From positions 1-42,807 of the forward strand of contig JACPHU010000001.1 of assembly GCA_016188495.1 (NCBI GenBank): a stretch of 42,807 nt of DNA, given 5' to 3'. Positions 1-7,333 of the stretch are shown in pieces; positions within the stretch are counted from its first letter, which is position 1; each line of letters opens with the position of its first letter. A program made the position numbers and the translations under genes. This stretch comes from Candidatus Uhrbacteria bacterium (GTDB lineage: Bacteria; Patescibacteriota; Patescibacteriia; UBA9934; GWF2-40-263). Below the pieces are notes generated by a model. It had not been told where the DNA came from, made no database searches, and saw only the letters and a program-made list of their open reading frames with translations.

Positions 1-30
1 CCCAAATAAAAAGTTCAGTGATATTCTCAG

Positions 31-104
31 AATACAAAAAGGACATACGGTTTTCTTGTGAAGAGTTATACACCTCACAGGATACCAGATGTCCTTTTTG
101 TATT
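31..104. repeat. Long inverted repeat / hairpin of unknown role
   Basis: Bases 31-46 are the exact reverse complement of 89-104, a 16-bp perfect stem. A second, inner stem of about 8-9 bp lies around 57-81 (CTTGTGAAG opposite CCTCACAGG). The outer arms are A-rich on one side and T-rich on the other, so the structure could act as a bidirectional terminator, but it is longer and more elaborate than a usual one. The surrounding 1-208 contains no gene I can support. A 32-codon ORF at 89-187 starts inside the stem and was not accepted. Confidence 0.55.
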
Positions 105-208
105 TACTTAGCGATGAAATGAATTTTTGGGTTCACGGCTTAGGGACTCAATTAGAAAAAGAAGTACAAGTTCTGAGTATTGCATAAAAATTTCTTTTAT
201 CAAATTTG

Positions 209-238
209 AAAAATACAACCATTTACGGCTGTATTTTT
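209..238. terminator. Bidirectional terminator-like hairpin
   Basis: AAAAATACA pairs with TGTATTTTT around a short CC/GG-closed loop. A-rich and T-rich flanks allow function on either strand. It lies downstream of the next terminator in the transcription direction of the M23 gene. Confidence 0.5.
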
Positions 239-242
239 AATA

Positions 243-291
243 GAAAAACCGCACCCTAAACTATAAGCGTTATGCTTGTTTAAGATGCGGT
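243..291 (-). terminator. Intrinsic terminator of the M23 peptidase gene
   Basis: On the minus strand ACCGCA pairs with TGCGGT, with an inner TAAAC/GTTTA extension, and is followed by TTTTTC. It begins 16 bases after the stop of the gene ending at 307, where a terminator is expected. Confidence 0.75.
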
Positions 292-306
292 AAGATATAT
301 AAAATG

Positions 307-831
307 CTACGTAAAGTGGATTGGGATACTGACTCCATTTTTATAGACAGCAAAATGAATGTGAGGAGCATACGTCCAACCTGTTGAACCTTGTTTTGCA
401 ATGACCTGTCCTGTGTGAACACGGTCCCCGACCTTCACGCGCACACTTCCTTTTGCAAGATGAATAATGATAGATCGTTGACCCTCTTGTTCATCGATGA
501 CAGGATTCTGACCTCCCCCAAGTTCTTCATCGCTCCAGGCAAGTCGCGAATACCCCATAATCTTAAAAGTGAAACTTGTATGGTCGATGATGAGGTAATT
601 TGCACTTTGTGCAAAGTCTGGATTAGGACCACCGCAATCAGAATCATCTTTGATGGCAACCACCACTCCGTCGCGTGGAACACAAACAAGTGTGCCTTCT
701 GGGACAAGAAAGTCGATGGCATGTCTGTCTGGTCCAACATGAGCAACGGAATTGATCTCGATACGGGACCATACAAAAAAAGGAAATCTCCTCTGAAAAA
801 ATGAAAAGGGGCGACGATAAAAAATGGTCAT
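307..831 (-). CDS. M23 (LytM-type) metallopeptidase domain protein
   Basis: The 174-residue protein has the M23 endopeptidase signature. A first zinc-ligand pair appears as H37 and D40 (HAID), H124 sits in IIHLA, and the C-terminal HxH is H157/H159 in APHIHF, after the typical 'VKVGDRVHTGQVIAKQGSTG' segment. Family members cut peptide cross-links of peptidoglycan or act as cell-wall-binding regulators. No clear signal peptide is present; the N-terminus is basic and aromatic (YRRPFSFFQRRF), so secretion is uncertain. The start is well supported by AGGAGG seven bases upstream, a stronger ribosome-binding site than most genes here have. It follows the VanX-like gene by 25 bases, suggesting one peptidoglycan-related transcript. 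Confidence 0.85.
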   Translation of the reverse strand: MTIFYRRPFSFFQRRFPFFVWSRIEINSVAHVGPDRHAIDFLVPEGTLVCVPRDGVVVAIKDDSDCGGPNPDFAQSANYLIIDHTSFTFKIMGYSRLAWSDEELGGGQNPVIDEQEGQRSIIIHLAKGSVRVKVGDRVHTGQVIAKQGSTGWTYAPHIHFAVYKNGVSIPIHFT

Positions 832-856
832 GATCTACCTCCTGATAGCATTTCTA

Positions 857-1507
857 TCATTTCGAACCATAGATGGCAAACGGTACAGAACTTAGGTAAG
901 CCCAATAACGATCACCATAAGACCAGTGCCACCATTCAGCGGGATAATTTACAAAGCCAGCACGTTGCATGGCTTGAATCAATATTTGTCGATTCTTTTT
1001 AGTATCCTCGGAAATGGAAGGTGCAAATGTAAAACAGCTTCCAGAATAACCATCATTGAGATCCGTTCCCATATCGAGTTCTTTTCCGTCCATCGTCATG
1101 AGTGTGAGATCGATTGCTCCACCGGTTGAATGTGGTGGAGTATTGTCTGGCGGGGCAACAAAGGTAGATGTTTTTTCGTATACTTGCTGTTGTGTCCAAT
1201 CCGGATGTTCTTTTCTCACTTCATGAAGAGTCTCTGTAAAAATGGCTTGTTGTACTTCAAGCGGACGATACCCTTCGATGATCATAAAATGAATATCGTC
1301 TGGAAGATACTGCGTCGCTAATTTTAGACGTTCTGCAACACCTTTACGAAGAAAAGAAAGGGACCTCGAAATCTTTTGAGAATACTTACGTGATTGATCA
1401 ACAAAAAAATCAGGATATTCGTCCAGTACGTTGATCAGTGGCTCATCATTATCCTGAATGGGTACCGCATAAATCTCTGGCGCACTGATTTTTAGAAAAG
1501 AATTCAT
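857..1507 (-). CDS. D-alanyl-D-alanine dipeptidase, VanX/DdpX family (M15D)
   Basis: The 216-residue protein carries the VanX zinc-dipeptidase signature: GYRP with the catalytic arginine (R81), PPHSTGGAIDL giving H126 and D133 of the SxHxxGxAxD motif, and PAEWWHW giving catalytic E191 and zinc ligand H194. The family hydrolyses D-Ala-D-Ala, for cell-wall turnover or D-Ala salvage. No signal peptide is evident, so cytoplasmic action is likely. ATG 1507 is chosen; an upstream in-frame TTG at 1528 would overlap the preceding glycosyltransferase by a few codons and is possible. The neighbouring M23 gene supports a role in peptidoglycan metabolism rather than glycopeptide resistance, since no vanH or vanA partner is present. 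Confidence 0.88.
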   Translation of the reverse strand: MNSFLKISAPEIYAVPIQDNDEPLINVLDEYPDFFVDQSRKYSQKISRSLSFLRKGVAERLKLATQYLPDDIHFMIIEGYRPLEVQQAIFTETLHEVRKEHPDWTQQQVYEKTSTFVAPPDNTPPHSTGGAIDLTLMTMDGKELDMGTDLNDGYSGSCFTFAPSISEDTKKNRQILIQAMQRAGFVNYPAEWWHWSYGDRYWAYLSSVPFAIYGSK

Positions 1508-1520
1508 AAGAGAACTTTCA

Positions 1521-2723
1521 TTAAACAATTTCCTTGATCAAACTTTCAAGTCGATCCACATACACTTTGATGGAATAAGGCTGGGCTCGATCTCGGATGA
1601 GTTGAGATTTTTCCCACCACTGATCACGCTGTTCATGAATCGTTTCCATGGCGTGGGCAAGCTCACGGGCATCGTCGGGTTTCACCAATAGGCCTGTGAC
1701 TCCTTCTTCGATTAACTCTGGAATACCTCCAACGTCAGAGGCGATGACAGGCACGCCCACGAGAAAGCTTTCGTAAATGACGGTGGGAGAATTTTCATAA
1801 CAAATAGAAGGAATCACCACAGCATCTGTGCTTTGCAATAATCGAATGAGATGTTTCAAAGACACGAATCCGTGAAAATAAATCCGCGGATCGCGCTGTG
1901 CACGCTGGGCGACTATTTCTGATAAGGATCCTTCTCCAGCGATGTGTAACTCGATATCGTCTCCAACCTGATCTAGAGCATCGAACAATTGCATTACACC
2001 CTTATGGGACTCTAATTGACCCACATACAAAAATTGTGTACGTCGAGCCATGCGGGTTCCTCGTTTTCCAATACCATCTGGAGGAAGAGGGTTGGGAAGA
2101 ATTTCCATGCGTGTGTGAGCAAACAATCCTCGTTGCTGATAAAAATCAGCCAAAAATCTGGATGGAGAAAGGACAAGTTGAGGAGTTCCCATTTCTCGTC
2201 TGACTCCAGCCTCGTACCATCTGCGTAAAAAAGAACGGTTCAGCCAAGACTGTTCCTCTCCTACAATAAGCAATCCGCTTGGAATGCTTAATTGGACATC
2301 GTGAAGCGTATGGATATGCGGGATCCCCTGTCGTTGGATTTCAGAACCGATGGATACGCCAATGCCCTTCAGATTATGGGTGATGATCACGTCTGGATCT
2401 TCATCTTGAATAACCTGGGCCATCGCGCGACGGCCGCACACTCCCACAAGATCAATTAAGTGCCAAAGAATGCGAACGAAAAAAGGAATAGACCGATCAT
2501 GACGAAGATAATAAAAATTACAAGGATAAAAACGATACACGGCCTCCAGCGTCCGTTCCCGGATGCGAGGGAATAAACTTCGCACTCCTTCAAAAGGCTG
2601 CGTCGTCAAGACAAAAACCTCATGACCGCGTTCATATAAGGCATCGGCCACACGCTGAGCCACGAGCTCAGCTCCTCCGCGCGCGTCAGGAGGATAAAGG
2701 TTTGAGACAATACCAATCTTCAT
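1521..2723 (-). CDS. Glycosyltransferase, GT4 (GT-B fold)
   Basis: This 400-residue protein opens with MKIGIVSNLYPPDARGGAE, the N-terminal Rossmann start of GT4 enzymes. The C-terminal donor-binding domain shows LYVGQLESHKGV and the terminal EX7E-type region ENSPTVIYESFLVGVPVIAS followed by DVGGIPELI. GT4 enzymes transfer a sugar from a nucleotide donor with retention of configuration. Donor and acceptor cannot be told from sequence. No membrane segment is evident, so it probably acts on a lipid-linked acceptor at the inner face of the membrane. It follows the next GT4 gene by two bases, so the two are surely co-transcribed. Confidence 0.9.
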   Translation of the reverse strand: MKIGIVSNLYPPDARGGAELVAQRVADALYERGHEVFVLTTQPFEGVRSLFPRIRERTLEAVYRFYPCNFYYLRHDRSIPFFVRILWHLIDLVGVCGRRAMAQVIQDEDPDVIITHNLKGIGVSIGSEIQRQGIPHIHTLHDVQLSIPSGLLIVGEEQSWLNRSFLRRWYEAGVRREMGTPQLVLSPSRFLADFYQQRGLFAHTRMEILPNPLPPDGIGKRGTRMARRTQFLYVGQLESHKGVMQLFDALDQVGDDIELHIAGEGSLSEIVAQRAQRDPRIYFHGFVSLKHLIRLLQSTDAVVIPSICYENSPTVIYESFLVGVPVIASDVGGIPELIEEGVTGLLVKPDDARELAHAMETIHEQRDQWWEKSQLIRDRAQPYSIKVYVDRLESLIKEIV

Positions 2724-2725
2724 AA

Positions 2726-3889
2726 TTAATAATGTCGTTTAGATTGCTGACTCAATACGGACGCATAAGTGGACTCTAGCCGGTCAATCAGAGGTGCCCA
2801 ATCATAGAGATGTTCCGCATTGATTCGGGCAGAAAGTCCAAACCGTTCGCGCAAATCCACCTGTTCCAAAAGCAAAGAAATCGCCTTGGAGAGCTCTTCC
2901 ACATTCCCGGGTGGCACAAGCAAACCCGTATCACCATCTCGCACAACGGTACGAACTCCTGGCAAATCAGATGCGATGGAAGGAATGCCACTTGCGGCAG
3001 CCTCAAGAGCCACCATACCAAACGCTTCCGCACGTTTGGTAGAAGGAAACACGTGAATGTTTGCTAATCGATAATAGGCAGGCAAATCGTCGTCTGAAAC
3101 ATTTCCCGCAAAAAGAACTCGCTGCGACAATCCTTGTTGTTGTGCAAGATCTTGATAGGTTTGTTTTAGATTCCCCTCTCCAACAATAATTAACTGCCAC
3201 CGATAAGAAATCAATTTTTCTAAAGCACTCAACAACTCGGGAATTCCCTTAAACGCATGGGCGCTATCCAACCCGCCGACGAACAACAAAATGGGAAGAT
3301 GATGAGGTAATTGATGAAGTTCTCTGAGACCTGTTTCTTCACCTGGATGAAAACGCTCCAGATCTACACCGAAAGGATGTTCTTCTACACGATCCATCAC
3401 ATCCAATTCTGCAAGCGCAGAATGTTTCGCGTAATCCAGAGAACTCACCAAAATACGATCCACGCGATTCATGAGCCAAGGAAAAAGCAAACGGCGATGA
3501 GCGCTGAACAACGCTCCTTTGGCTCCGGAGGCAGAGGCATCCATATGATAGGTCATGATCAGACCCTGATCCTGGCGCATGGCTTTTCTCACAATCACGG
3601 GTTCTGCTCCACCAAAAAAAGGGTAGTGAAGATGAACAAGGTCAAAACCGGCAAGACGATGAAACAGCGAAGGGAGAACTCCTGCATTACCGATATGAAT
3701 AATTCCAGGAACACGATGAACGTAATGGGGGTCCTGTTCAACCTCTTGATCCTTAATCGTAAAAACATGCACATTATACCCGCGTGCCCGTAACCGTTCC
3801 ACATACTCATGAGCAACACCACCCATCCCACCGCGGTAAGGAGGGTACGTGCATACGACATGAGCAATGTTGAGAGAGGATTTATCCAT
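2726..3889 (-). CDS. Glycosyltransferase, GT4 (GT-B fold)
   Basis: About 387 residues. The N-terminus (IAHVVCTYPPYRGGMGGVA) is a GT4 acceptor-domain start. The C-terminal domain has LLFVGGLDSAHAFKG and the nucleotide-sugar motif region EAFGMVALEAAASGIPSIAS followed by DLPGVRTVV. Expected role: sugar transfer in surface-glycan assembly. ATG 3889 is preferred; it overlaps the upstream small membrane-protein gene by eight bases (stop 3882), while the longer reading frame begins at a TTG. Specificity cannot be assigned. Confidence 0.9.
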   Translation of the reverse strand: MDKSSLNIAHVVCTYPPYRGGMGGVAHEYVERLRARGYNVHVFTIKDQEVEQDPHYVHRVPGIIHIGNAGVLPSLFHRLAGFDLVHLHYPFFGGAEPVIVRKAMRQDQGLIMTYHMDASASGAKGALFSAHRRLLFPWLMNRVDRILVSSLDYAKHSALAELDVMDRVEEHPFGVDLERFHPGEETGLRELHQLPHHLPILLFVGGLDSAHAFKGIPELLSALEKLISYRWQLIIVGEGNLKQTYQDLAQQQGLSQRVLFAGNVSDDDLPAYYRLANIHVFPSTKRAEAFGMVALEAAASGIPSIASDLPGVRTVVRDGDTGLLVPPGNVEELSKAISLLLEQVDLRERFGLSARINAEHLYDWAPLIDRLESTYASVLSQQSKRHY

Positions 3890-4139
3890 CAAGAATATTT
3901 TTTAAAAAAAGAATAATGCTAAGACCCCCAAAAAACAGAAAGAAAAAAAGAATGATCGATAAAAATTGTTTAAAAGCTTTCTTTCTTGTGTTCGAATGAA
4001 AAAGACGTTTAAAGAGATCCAGAGTGGGCAGTGAGTGTCCATAAAATTCTTTATTCAAAGAAACACGAACAACGACAGCAATAATAAAAATAATGAGAAA
4101 ACCAACAAAATATTCAAGTTGTTCACCAAATTCAGACAT
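3882..4139 (-). CDS. Small membrane protein, two predicted TM segments
   Basis: Starting at ATG 4139 the product is about 85 residues (MSEFGEQLEYFVGFL...). One hydrophobic helix lies at about residues 10-28 and a second at about 62-80, separated by a basic loop (HSNTRKKAFKQF). No family was recognised. The frame stays open upstream to 4235, but that extension is encoded by a palindromic repeat (4169-4220) and is probably not translated. It is embedded between glycosyltransferase genes, overlapping the downstream one, so a supporting role at the membrane is plausible but unproven. Confidence 0.6.
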   Translation of the reverse strand: MSEFGEQLEYFVGFLIIFIIAVVVRVSLNKEFYGHSLPTLDLFKRLFHSNTRKKAFKQFLSIILFFFLFFGGLSIILFLKNILDG

Positions 4140-4168
4140 GAATAAAATTTTCTCAAAAGTTAATATTC

Positions 4169-4220
4169 CCTGAGCCTGTCGAAGAGGCAAATGCATTATG
4201 CAGCCTTCGACAGGCTCAGG
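4169..4220. repeat. Palindromic repeat, CCTGAGC...GTCGAAG family, copy 1
   Basis: CCTGAGCCTGTCGAAG at 4169-4184 is the reverse complement of the 16 bases at 4205-4220, with a short spacer. The same building blocks (CCCTGAGC and GTCGAAGGG, often next to 'aatat') recur at 23288-23374, 29389-29499, 34235-34282 and 34695-34740. It is intergenic, between a glycosyltransferase end (4235) and the next start (4139). Confidence 0.85.
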
Positions 4221-4234
4221 CAATATAAAAAACA

Positions 4235-5290
4235 TTAATAAATAAATCGTTTAAGAATACTCCAACACACAGAGAGAAACGGATTTATAAGTTTATCCAC
4301 GACAGGGCTGTTGGTTTCTTGATGTTCAATCTTTCCCGTCCATAATGACACAATCTCTCGATCACTCACGCGACGTAGCAGACGGCTTTCACGACGTTTT
4401 TTTGCCACATAAGCCCAGGTGCGAGGACTGAGGAGATTGACATACACCAAACATTTCTGTTTAAACCACCCTCCTTTAACGGAAAAAAGAATCAGTCCAC
4501 ACTCTGTAAAAAAAAGAAATGGAAGGAGTAATACTAGAGTTGACCAGCGCAGATGAGAAAAATGAACGAGAATGCGATTGCGTTCCATCCAATAAAATTT
4601 TTGAATGGAGCGCTTAAACTCATAATCGTGGTAGGCAATCGATTCAGTCGAGAGAACGTTGGTAAACCCTGCAAGCCGAATACGCCAACCTAATTCTAAG
4701 TCTTCATGATACAAAAATAAAAACGGATCAAGAAGACCAACCTTCTGCAAAACAGATGCCCGATACAAGACAGCGGCTCCGCTGGGATAGGCAATGGGTT
4801 GACCATTATGCACCTGGGCTTTCACCTCTTCCCAAGAACGGCCATTGTTTCCTGCAAACCCGAATCCCAAAAAATGCACCATCCCTCCGGTAACGTTTAC
4901 AATCCCGGGATGTTTCCAAAGCATAATACGCGACTGCACAGCACCGATGGCTTGATCAGATTCAGCAACGAACACAGCCTCTTTGATGGCATCAGGATGT
5001 AGTTTGGCATCTCCATTGAGCAAATAAACATACTCGGCCCCCGATAGCAGTGCGTGCTCTATTCCCACATTATTTCCTTGCGCAAATCCTAAATTTTCAC
5101 CGCTTGGAAAAAACGTGATCCCATTTTGAGCACGTAACCACTCCTGACTCCCGTCTGTAGAAGCATTGTCGACCACAATCATTTCTAACTTCTCAGACGG
5201 GTAATCAAGCATGCGCCATGAAGAAAAAACCTCCTCAAGATAGAGTCGGTTATTATACGAAAGATAGACGAGACAAACACGTGGAAGCAT
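4235..5290 (-). CDS. Glycosyltransferase, GT2 (rhamnosyltransferase/WbbL-like)
   Basis: 351 residues with a GT2 (GT-A) catalytic domain: VCLVYLSYNNRLYLEEV at the N-terminus, MIVVDNASTDGSQEW, NLGFAQGNNVGI, and LLNGDAKLHPDA, where a DxD-like metal site is expected (here NGDA). LFLYHEDLELGWRIRLAGF matches the ED..W.R catalytic-base region of WbbL-type enzymes. Hydrophobic segments near residues 250-275 suggest membrane association. The likely role is inverting transfer of a deoxysugar or hexose to a lipid-linked glycan. It starts five bases after the DUF2304 gene, in the same transcript. Confidence 0.9.
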   Translation of the reverse strand: MLPRVCLVYLSYNNRLYLEEVFSSWRMLDYPSEKLEMIVVDNASTDGSQEWLRAQNGITFFPSGENLGFAQGNNVGIEHALLSGAEYVYLLNGDAKLHPDAIKEAVFVAESDQAIGAVQSRIMLWKHPGIVNVTGGMVHFLGFGFAGNNGRSWEEVKAQVHNGQPIAYPSGAAVLYRASVLQKVGLLDPFLFLYHEDLELGWRIRLAGFTNVLSTESIAYHDYEFKRSIQKFYWMERNRILVHFSHLRWSTLVLLLPFLFFTECGLILFSVKGGWFKQKCLVYVNLLSPRTWAYVAKKRRESRLLRRVSDREIVSLWTGKIEHQETNSPVVDKLINPFLSVCWSILKRFIY

Positions 5291-5294
5291 GTCG

Positions 5295-5627
5295 TTATTC
5301 TTTTTTAAATTCGTCCAAAGAAAGCTTTCGCACCAAACGAGTCACTTCGCTTTCTACCTGTTCGATTTTTATGTATAAACGAAAAATAAAATAAAAAAGA
5401 GCCGTCAAGGAAACATAGATAACGACGTCTGCCCCTCGACCAACTCCTACAAATCGAGCAATTACGTCTGTGGTTTGAGGAAGCACAGCGACTAAACCGG
5501 TTCCAAACCAAAAGAGGATCCAAAAAAGTAACCACGCAATCGTCAGAGCTCCGCGTTTAAACTGAAAAATCGTTCTGCTCATCGCAAAGCCGGCAAAAAG
5601 TAAAATGACAATCTGGATCACGGACAT
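5295..5627 (-). CDS. DUF2304 family membrane protein
   Basis: 110 residues with three hydrophobic stretches (about 4-22, 32-50 and 68-90) and a charged C-terminal tail (KIEQVESEVTRLVRKLSL) that may form a short coiled coil. Size, topology and the pairing with a DPM-like GT2 gene match DUF2304 proteins. These often sit beside polyprenyl-phosphate glycosyltransferases in envelope clusters; their function is not established. It lies two bases downstream of the GT2 gene and five bases upstream of the next, a compact operon position. Confidence 0.8.
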   Translation of the reverse strand: MSVIQIVILLFAGFAMSRTIFQFKRGALTIAWLLFWILFWFGTGLVAVLPQTTDVIARFVGVGRGADVVIYVSLTALFYFIFRLYIKIEQVESEVTRLVRKLSLDEFKKE

Positions 5628-5629
5628 AA

Positions 5630-6298
5630 TTACTGGTTAATACGCCGCAGAACGAGCTTTATAAGTGTTTTAAGACCCACAAAAAAACTCTGGCCTTTAG
5701 AAAGAGAATATTCGGTATAGATCGCCTTAATAGGAACTTCCACAAGATTCAGCTTATGACGTTTGGCTTCTGCAATAATTTCGGAAGAGACTTCCATGCG
5801 ATTGGTTTTGATCTGTATCTGTTGGAGCGCAAATCGGGTAAATGCTCTGAAACCTGATTGACTATCCGTCACCCATGCCCCGAACAGACAAAACGTCACA
5901 AGGTTTCCTAACACTTGCGCCACTTGTCTGTACCAAGGCATCCCGTCAAAACCCGTCAGCATCCGCGAACCGATCACCACGTCCGCCCCATGCTCAATAG
6001 CTTCAATAAACTTTTTTATCTCTGCAGGGTCATGCTGACCGTCGGCATCCAGGGTAATCACCGCGTCTGCCCCAAGATACTGCGCTGCCGCAAACCCTGT
6101 GCCTAAGGAAGCGCCCAACCCGCGATTGACGCTGTGGTTGACTACGCGCACTCCTTGGGCCAATGCCCTTTGAGCGGTCTGATCGCTGGAGCCGTCGTTC
6201 ACCAAAATAATTTGATCGACAAATGGTTTTGTTTTTTGAAGCACTTCCGCAATGGTCGTTTCTTCATTGTAAGCAGGAATCACCGCAAAAATCTTCAT
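5630..6298 (-). CDS. Polyprenyl-phosphate hexosyltransferase-like GT2 (DPM1-like)
   Basis: 222 residues. Motifs are VIPAYNEETTIAEVL, ILVNDGSSDQT, NRGLGASLGTGF and TLDADGQHDP, the last containing the DxD metal/nucleotide site. VIGSRML and SQSGFRAF complete the dolichyl-phosphate mannose synthase-like core. This subfamily usually loads a sugar onto polyprenyl phosphate for use outside the membrane. No C-terminal membrane domain is present; the adjacent DUF2304 protein may supply membrane attachment (inference). Its ATG overlaps the stop of the upstream epimerase gene by four bases. Confidence 0.88.
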   Translation of the reverse strand: MKIFAVIPAYNEETTIAEVLQKTKPFVDQIILVNDGSSDQTAQRALAQGVRVVNHSVNRGLGASLGTGFAAAQYLGADAVITLDADGQHDPAEIKKFIEAIEHGADVVIGSRMLTGFDGMPWYRQVAQVLGNLVTFCLFGAWVTDSQSGFRAFTRFALQQIQIKTNRMEVSSEIIAEAKRHKLNLVEVPIKAIYTEYSLSKGQSFFVGLKTLIKLVLRRINQ

Positions 6299-7311
6299 AC
6301 ATTGGTAAGCAGCAACTTATTGGCTTTGATATAGTCGATGGTTCGCCGTAACCCGTCCTCCAAGCGCACAAGAGGAAACCATCCCAATTCTTTCGCCCGA
6401 TCAATGCGAGGAAGCACAGATTCAAAAAGGAATTCCAATGGTTCTCCCTCAACGATCGCTGAGGATGAATCCGTAAGCCGAAGAATATGTTGAGCAACTT
6501 CTTCAAGATGCAGATCCACATCGCTTCCAAGATTGACTGGCCCTTCGTACTCGGAAGCGTGCATGATGCGCAACAGTCCATCAATAACGTCTGTAATAAA
6601 CGTCAGCGAGGTACGGAAATCTTTTTTGCCGTAAAGCACCAGATCTTTGCCGTCTAGCGCATTGATAATAAATTCAGGAATAAGCTGTCCATCGAACAAG
6701 GACATACGGGGACCATACGTTCGAAACAAACGGACTATTCTTATTTCCAAGCCGTGAACCTGACGATAGGTTTCAAACATGGTTTCTGAAAAGCGTTTAC
6801 CTTCGTCATAACAGGCGCGAGGGGTGAGATGATCAAGAATCCCCTCTTCGTCTTCAGTAACCAACGTCGCCTGTTCTTTTCGCTGGCCATAAACAACGGA
6901 ACTGGAAGTGAATAAAATCTTCGATCGAAATTTTTTGGCCAGTTCAAGGACATGATAATTGCCCAAAGAATTGGAAAGAAGCGTCTGAATTTTAAACTGG
7001 TCAAAATTTCTGATCGTCGTAGGACAGGCCAGATGATAAATTTCCTGAATTCCTTGAAAAGGAATCTTAAATGGAGCCAATTCTGAAAAAGAATCTAATT
7101 CAAACGGTTGATTGATATCCAAACGGATAAAACTGAAATCGGGATTTTGGAGCAGGGCATCAATATGTCCGACATGGCCGGTTGAGAGATTATCTACACA
7201 AATGACGCGGTGCTTATCCTGCAATAAGCGCTCGCATAAATGAGACCCGATAAACCCAGCCCCGCCGGTTACAAGAATATTTTTATGTTCAAATGTAGGA
7301 AGTGAAGGCAT
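6295..7311 (-). CDS. NAD-dependent epimerase/dehydratase, UDP-glucuronate decarboxylase-like
   Basis: 338 residues, an extended short-chain dehydrogenase. The NAD-binding GGAGFIGSHL is at about residues 16-25. FTSSSVVYG carries the catalytic serine, and ACYDEGKR the YxxxK dyad. RLFRTYGPRM, DGQLIPEFI and FRTSLTFITDVIDGL match the UDP-xylose synthase (UXS) subgroup best. It would make a nucleotide sugar for the downstream glycosyltransferases. UXS is an assignment by motif resemblance; a related UDP- or dTDP-hexose epimerase is possible. A TATACT box lies eight bases upstream of the ATG, suggesting a leaderless transcript for this operon. Confidence 0.87.
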   Translation of the reverse strand: MPSLPTFEHKNILVTGGAGFIGSHLCERLLQDKHRVICVDNLSTGHVGHIDALLQNPDFSFIRLDINQPFELDSFSELAPFKIPFQGIQEIYHLACPTTIRNFDQFKIQTLLSNSLGNYHVLELAKKFRSKILFTSSSVVYGQRKEQATLVTEDEEGILDHLTPRACYDEGKRFSETMFETYRQVHGLEIRIVRLFRTYGPRMSLFDGQLIPEFIINALDGKDLVLYGKKDFRTSLTFITDVIDGLLRIMHASEYEGPVNLGSDVDLHLEEVAQHILRLTDSSSAIVEGEPLEFLFESVLPRIDRAKELGWFPLVRLEDGLRRTIDYIKANKLLLTNV

Positions 7312-7319
7312 ACCAGTTT

Positions 7320-7325
7320 AGTATA
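7320..7325 (-). promoter_or_regulatory. -10 box giving a possibly leaderless transcript
   Basis: On the minus strand TATACT is followed by exactly eight bases and the ATG at 7311. No good -35 hexamer is seen. The same box-N8-start arrangement appears at 21395, 23467 and 29365. Confidence 0.5.
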
Positions 7326-7333
7326 GCAGAAAT

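Noticed and set aside
89-187. Small plus-strand ORF of 32 codons
   Set aside because: Its start lies inside the 16-bp hairpin stem, and there is no ribosome-binding site or recognisable product.
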